This document shows positions 46,601-48,299 of a stretch of 48,299 bases of DNA, piece after piece. Within the stretch, counting starts at the first letter, position 1, and every line of letters begins with the position of its first letter. The stretch is from positions 1 through 48,299 of the forward strand of contig CALDYY010000025.1 in the NCBI GenBank assembly GCA_937944245.1, read 5' to 3'. Both the position numbers and the translations under genes were made by a program. The notes under the pieces are model-generated. The model searched no databases. It was given only the letters and a program-made list of their open reading frames with translations, and was not told where the DNA came from. This DNA is from an uncultured Saprospiraceae bacterium. GTDB lineage: Bacteria > Bacteroidota > Bacteroidia > Chitinophagales > Saprospiraceae.

Positions 46601-48299
46601 CGTTTGCCTTAGTGGCAGGATCATCTCCACCGATTGTACCTGCTCCGTTACTTACGACAAAGGCATCCGGCTTAATACCATTATAAGGTATGCTTACAAT
46701 AATTTTATCATCAGAAGCATCTGTTTCTGATTGGCATTCCTCTCTCGGTGTGCCAAATGTAAGTGGGCATGGAGAACACTCACTTACGTGCTTACCTAAA
46801 TCTTCGATGTTGTTGATGACATATCCGTCCCATTCATCCGCAGGATTAAACGCGTCACTCAGATTAGTGTCCCCTTTCTTAATGCCAAATTTTCGACGCA
46901 ATGTATTGTCCGCTGTCGAGGTTAAGCCACTACCCCATTCTGTGCCTGGGTTATTCCCTACCTGTCCTATAACGTCCAACACTTGAGTCCCCTTTTTTAA
47001 CACTATCGCATCATTACCGTTGAAGTTCATGATACCTGCTGTAATCAAGAGGTTCGCTATACCCGTTATTGCTGGATCTGCTGAGTTGTTCGCAATTACA
47101 TATGTCCCATAAGCCGGTATTTCCGCCGTGCCTGAAACCGTACTAAAATTAAAGGTACTACCCGCTGTTGTGTTTCCATTAAAATACACCTCTATTAAGT
47201 ATCCACCTGCTTTTAAGTCTATTACTGTATTGGTTGGATTGAACAGTTCCAGTGCTTTGTTATTACTCGAACCTTCCACGTACTCTGAAATAAAGACATC
47301 TTCGCAATTACCTAATAAAGGATCAACACAGGACTTAGCTGTTCCAGAAGCAATTAAATTACAACCATTTCCTATTAAGGTAATAGCCCACATTTGCCCC
47401 TCATCTAAGGTAATAGTGATTGTTCCGTTGGCAACTGTTGCTGGGTTATCGCCTCCTATTCTGCCTGCCCCTGTACTTGCCAATACTGCATTCGCATTTA
47501 TTCCCGTGTAAGGGATGCTCACCACTACTTGGTCTGTGTTTATTGTTTCTGTAACACATGATTCCGTAGCCATACCTAATACTATGCCACATTCTTGAAC
47601 TGCTACTGGCGTACAATCGTCTGCCTGTATTTTGACGTTGCTAATTCTCCAACGAGAGTAATTAGCGTTATCCACATATCTAAACCCTATGTAAAATCCT
47701 GATAAGTCGCTAATAGCAGAAAGGTCTATATCCTCATTTCCAGGTGTATTAGTGTTTCCTGCTGTCGGTCCTATCAGCGTCTTTAAATTGTTCCATGTCG
47801 CTTGGTTTGGATTACCAGTACCTGCATAATTCACTGACCACAATACTTCTAAGTCTGTTTGGTCAAATGCTTCTTGTGTGTTAAATAGTAATTTGATAAC
47901 TTTAGCATTACCAAAATTAAATTTAGGCGATGTCAACCAATATTCCACTTGACCTGATGCCCCGCTATTGAAAGCATTTAACTGATAATTCTGAAATTGC
48001 TCACTCCATGCGCCTGTTGACGTTGAGTTGGTCGCATTTTGTACTACAAAGTTGTTGAAGTTACCACTATCTACAAAACAATCATTCAATGCAACTACTG
48101 GGTCACATGCTCTTGCCGTACCACTTAAAGCTAAATCACACAAACCACCCATCAGCGTTATCCCCCATGACTGTCCTTCGTCTAAAGTGATGGTGATTAC
48201 CCCATTAGCAACCATCGCTGGATTGTCGCCACCTAGTGTACCCGCTCCTGTGCTGGTCAGCACTGCACTGGCATTCGTGCCTGTGTAGGGAATGCTCAC
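37611..48299 (-). CDS. Giant T9SS surface protein (HYR, SprB, lamin-tail, CUB, dockerin-like), 5' partial
   Basis: The last 3562 codons of a gene that continues beyond the right edge; the first codon in the window is GTG inside a repeat, not a start. N- to C-terminal order: four copies of an unrecognised module (about 48101-48299, 47325-47595, 46490-46772, 45720-46010), separated by adhesin-like jelly-roll segments (47628-48090, 45270-45715) and lamin-tail domains (46775-47310, 46020-46480). A third lamin-tail domain follows (44395-44950), then two SprB repeats (43900-44395, each with YSIDGGKTFQ), HYR domains (43350-43910), a CUB-like domain (42590-43015) and a long array of HYR/PKD-like segments (PPVAICEKF, PPVAKKKDI, PPTIEVEPF). 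The end has a carboxypeptidase-regulatory-like domain, a dockerin-like pair (38470-38650, DINNSGSITTMDMVLL), a cohesin-like strand domain (37965-38240) and a T9SS sorting domain (IPNPFKDKTNITF). Probably an adhesin or gliding/sheath protein; the exact role is unknown. Confidence 0.88.
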   Translation of the reverse strand: MSIPYTGTNASAVLTSTGAGTLGGDNPAMVANGVITITLDEGQSWGITLMGGLCDLALSGTARACDPVVALNDCFVDSGNFNNFVVQNATNSTSTGAWSEQFQNYQLNAFNSGASGQVEYWLTSPKFNFGNAKVIKLLFNTQEAFDQTDLEVLWSVNYAGTGNPNQATWNNLKTLIGPTAGNTNTPGNEDIDLSAISDLSGFYIGFRYVDNANYSRWRISNVKIQADDCTPVAVQECGIVLGMATESCVTETINTDQVVVSIPYTGINANAVLASTGAGRIGGDNPATVANGTITITLDEGQMWAITLIGNGCNLIASGTAKSCVDPLLGNCEDVFISEYVEGSSNNKALELFNPTNTVIDLKAGGYLIEVYFNGNTTAGSTFNFSTVSGTAEIPAYGTYVIANNSADPAITGIANLLITAGIMNFNGNDAIVLKKGTQVLDVIGQVGNNPGTEWGSGLTSTADNTLRRKFGIKKGDTNLSDAFNPADEWDGYVINNIEDLGKHVSECSPCPLTFGTPREECQSETDASDDKIIVSIPYNGIKPDAFVVSNGAGTIGGDDPATKANGIITITLLEGEMWFIAINDNNGDCNLTVSGTAKICEPCAQATARINEFHYDNVGEDIGEFVEIFIENPQPTNLSDYTIVLYNGGNGTPYNSINLANTAIAVTSDDLGSYYVWNLPVNGLQNGSPDGIALGSPCGLIEFLSYEGDFVGVGGIADGVQSVDIGVAQGGVSVGSSLQLIDGVWVSTDGFNTNGSVNRLPPACGVEIEDVTQVCLTETTGLNDLVEIRIKYKGIDAGAILTNTGEGTISGDNPAQVADGTIIITVLEGRAWGITITEGTEKVCNISISGRAQVCPRCVTGDCDFFNIVPVTLNRDGDNWICSDGFYSANGFCGTECLSDLWLVSNALLYDKASFVSLSAEIRENFNGSPLKFFYSNDYDGFHTAQSVQNATWIELRTFDDPDPNAQIDLSNIEGAFYIGVQYVSNGLAGQTSIWQILNIAIDADDCTNSSTCLLESIALEKGDCDDKGTPTPLDDEFTALITVNFIDAPTSGKLSLFGDVAASVDVANLDSSTSHTFKVVLPADGRAYTISAIFSDNPICVLRNVEAGNAPFGCNILENCQTVLISEYAEQSEGNNKALELYNPTTNVINLATDQYTIAIYANGNGNFNSPNVTIPLSGTLNPNATFVIVNQGATNTTLNSAANATANLLFDGNDVIILWKGGVGNVILDVIGKIGENPGVDGWIEGAVSTKNNVIRRLATVQKGDNNPTDAFFASPIEWESVGLANFEGFGKHDNGCLTCDLIVGESTTTPELCAGTNDGKITVSAKATLPIQYSIDGGKTFQNESTFEGLAPGEYTILIKVQFLENCQQEVKATLPVGPAVTITRVNTTRETCPDNDNGSIQIFANFPSGTLEYSIDGGKTFQSSNSFANLDGGTYDIVVMAIGITSCTAMTTAFIETLPDTEAPTFTCPANVVLSNAPQSCDAPVMGISLKDVNDNCDANPSITYVTTGATQVSGKGDASGVVFNVGITTVTYTVTDRYNNAASCSFTVTVEDKEAPITTNCPKDIIITNANDFYRQGGIVTWTPPIFTDNCTPQDKLKLSNNLDPDFLAKLGYTLVQYFAVDEAGNEGVCEFAVIVRDISITDPCNCLDNRSAPNVLDGQLAEEITVYAAPGETWTVQSVVGLFKAPLGVFPPASGVRYPLNPVATGDALVEMPVGSGIYILRGLHLENIGYQITVTNGTDVLSASNLCNYNVACTNGITMPTGATNLNYKIDCGKNTGFFDEGGPLFAYIDNVASSNIVTICPTDPANQQVKVVFTLFDVAVGDQLIAYDGENLAGAILGTGAGRGVGNAPNGGEVEASCLNRSGCITFEFTKNGDGNNGQGWEAAVSCTPRNRSFVCPTRRNYILQADDCNAVNSLVIDMPVYIDCSVKKVPSINLGTCTIPSFTPDLANNKVTINNLPVGTHTIIFSDPNYPDIKCETTINIYPKQLACNNRVSISLTNDCVVILTPDLLLENPCHINGTKYDIFFTNPNVNKIGETVEGYPIVDFSAVDCGTLLDVKVTRTIPAPCGGKAFEDACWGKIVIEDKVPPVLKGQSDEIFVECYYDTDRLLTELNTMTDVVKNIKLFPSRAIRANTPDRIGASGYARTITIPALSDVFEIHENCNAHFAWSKWQMIEFTCTEDRFDINQAIRQLDASGIINALDVLAAVLNKEIEEAPFTGRPARFKTFVRAIQAVDKCGNESNTLFQIITIVQPDIKAPMPEIELECDDDPSPLAIFEKWASNPAKFAAYGAMIPNFDPTPLNTGSGAGVVVNPADLLASALFTNGSGDEVPAFISGDFHAACGYAIDWKDGNRIPTCEKSYKIFREWTVYNWCDGHLELIGVIPQIVKVGDSKAPELKLPEHPFEVTGLGGFHDCTADGFINIEVKDDCSGNVKAFLSINRGAEQEFAINLSGLTGSGKYRVTKLPINQAFTYTIRLIDDCKNEFISPEYNAFVEDKIPPVAICEKFRAVAMGLECEVEIPAESFDDGSYDNCGQVTFTVARMDELNAAGFLFGESSERNNIFFNGDEALFRKSVKFTKADIKGCIGTQMVVFRVEDGHGNYNYCMVEVELQDKIPPVAKKKDIELTCLDTLTTRIAEALSAANPNEAIQRLFNTAGEFTDPASAKYLLAEGDNCDNARLIVDKLQSNNFDKTCLGGSLSIVFQLVDACGNVSLPQELKITVDNDFHDWSMAFPLDDLIFCTERITPRRIEPTQFIDPVRASRGILQFNNGCDHWAMNVETKRFEASEAACYQIVHTYHFINWCTWNPANTEIAVVQRPDSLLTRQVFLGYTDRYINTSFIQGLETRDGVIISPLGRDGINDIDDRTDGDPYRTDLNIGFDGDFVLIDNADTARITKTYRGTDEFGIMRNYVSAQEYGNFLYRQIIRIIDVTPPTIEVEPFEAFCGGDEEPRGNVCTAPVDITFTLDDLCEVVDKLTLSYQLKPFNRDAINDPFGKLEDLGEGRYRITGNYPIQQGGTTTTHTFVLKAQDACRNTTELEVPFQVVDCKAPTPKCIFGLSTRAMPNGAISIAADWFDKGSFDFCSDVTLTFADPSIYPDSTVRTFTCVNGELGVVPVQLWARDAAGNAAFCETFVSILGSESDEFTENPCVNPTQGAALAGTIATEANDGVENAEVQVSGAALATTRTSATGTYGVYNLEKGYDYSLTPYKDDDHLNGISTFDLVLISKHILNVQPLDSPYKIIAADINNSGSITTMDMVLLRRLILTIDQALTNNTSWRFIPADYVFQNPENPFAENFPEVMNINDLEANKLDLNFVAIKVGDINGSAIPNSSLVEGRNFQKVLEVKAVEERVEKDGTIIVHLDMEHELSGYQFTLNYDNPQLELVNILDGAVHYSQIGVFEKEGAVTVSWNGEQSKGRMVSLVFRNQQPVVLENALSISSTRTLSEAYDVNGTLFDLKLNFQTPVASGFQLYQNIPNPFKDKTNITFDLPSHMRAELTIHDVSGRVIYRKADQFHKGQNIIEIDRQHLASGVLYYTIAADGFIATKKMIVLE
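38470..38650 (-). other. Dockerin-like calcium-binding pair in the giant protein
   Basis: Two type I dockerin-like loops are visible: DDDHLNGISTFDLVLISKHIL and ADINNSGSITTMDMVLLRRLI. Both have the D/N-rich loop followed by a helix. In this group such pairs often precede the T9SS domain; whether they bind a partner cohesin is not known. Confidence 0.7.
45720..46010 (-). repeat. Repeat module, copy 4
   Basis: The most diverged copy: IRIKYKGIDAGAILTNTGEG, GDNPAQVADGTIIITVLEG, then CNISISGRAQVC. It keeps the GDNPA core and the final cysteine pair. Confidence 0.75.
46490..46772 (-). repeat. Repeat module, copy 3
   Basis: VSIPYNGIKPDAFVVSNGAG, GGDDPATKANGIITITLLEG, then CNLTVSGTAKIC. It is flanked by lamin-tail domains on both sides. 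Confidence 0.8.
47325..47595 (-). repeat. Repeat module, copy 2
   Basis: VSIPYTGINANAVLASTGAG, GGDNPATVANGTITITLDEG, then CNLIASGTAKSC. Very close to copy 1 in both protein and DNA. Confidence 0.85.
48101..48299 (-). repeat. Repeat module, copy 1 (cut by the window edge)
   Basis: VSIPYTGTNASAVLTSTGAG, GGDNPAMVANGVITITLDEG, then CDLALSGTARAC. Its beginning lies beyond the right edge. Confidence 0.85.

Noticed and set aside
38194-48288. Plus-strand open frames opposite the giant gene
   Set aside because: They are antisense shadows of a low-complexity, repeat-rich coding region and contain no recognisable domains.

Overview
The window looks like chromosome from a low-GC member of the Bacteroidota, most plausibly the Saprospiria or a nearby lineage. 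Three gene products end in the FPNP/IPNPF-type C-terminal sorting domain of type IX secretion (T9SS). There are HYR, SprB, dockerin-like and lamin-tail domains, DUF1080, DUF1573 and DUF1015 proteins, a RagB/SusD remnant, and several promoters of the Bacteroidota form TTG-N19..21-TAnnTTTG. The placement at class level is inference; no rRNA or tRNA gene was seen.

Layout. 1-4725 (+): a probable keto-glycoside pair (DUF1080 hydrolase plus Gfo/Idh/MocA oxidoreductase), then an MltA-type lytic transglycosylase. 4744-6625 (-): an unassigned ATP-grasp-like protein and an FMN-binding PPOX protein, divergent from a MoxR/magnesium-chelatase-like AAA+ ATPase (6779-8269). 8336-9842: small membrane proteins and a DUF1573 protein. 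10169-13630 (-): pyruvate carboxylase. 13768-16982 (-): a DUF1800-DUF1501 operon. 17261-18445 (-): a T9SS leucine-rich protein whose signal peptide is built from a seven-fold 12-bp repeat. 18714-24759: a TIGR04282 glycosyltransferase, a two-gene coiled-coil unit that includes a membrane-anchored PspA-like protein, an SSS symporter, truB and a crotonase. 24824-35710: fatty acid desaturase, M28 and M14 peptidases, a 5'-truncated susD pseudogene, a sulfotransferase, a UvrD-family helicase and a DUF1015 protein. 35898-37533: a compact type II restriction-modification system that I recognise as MunI-like (MT-A70 methyltransferase, MunI-family nuclease, C-protein). 37611-48299 (-): the 3' 10.7 kb of a giant T9SS surface-protein gene that runs off the right edge.

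How it fits together. Most of the window is ordinary housekeeping and cell-envelope content. Nearly every transcription unit ends in a long, almost perfect inverted repeat, often shared by convergent genes. The points most worth a second look are: (1) the MunI-like system, with candidate operators exactly between the -33 and -7 boxes of both the methyltransferase and C-gene promoters; (2) the in-frame 12-bp tandem repeat forming a signal-peptide core, in a gene flanked by an exact 18-bp direct repeat; (3) a roughly 65-residue repeated module in the giant surface protein that I do not recognise, alternating with lamin-tail and adhesin-like domains; (4) the membrane-anchored PspA-like/coiled-coil pair. 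I did not see a CRISPR array, an insertion sequence or an obviously new multi-gene defence system.
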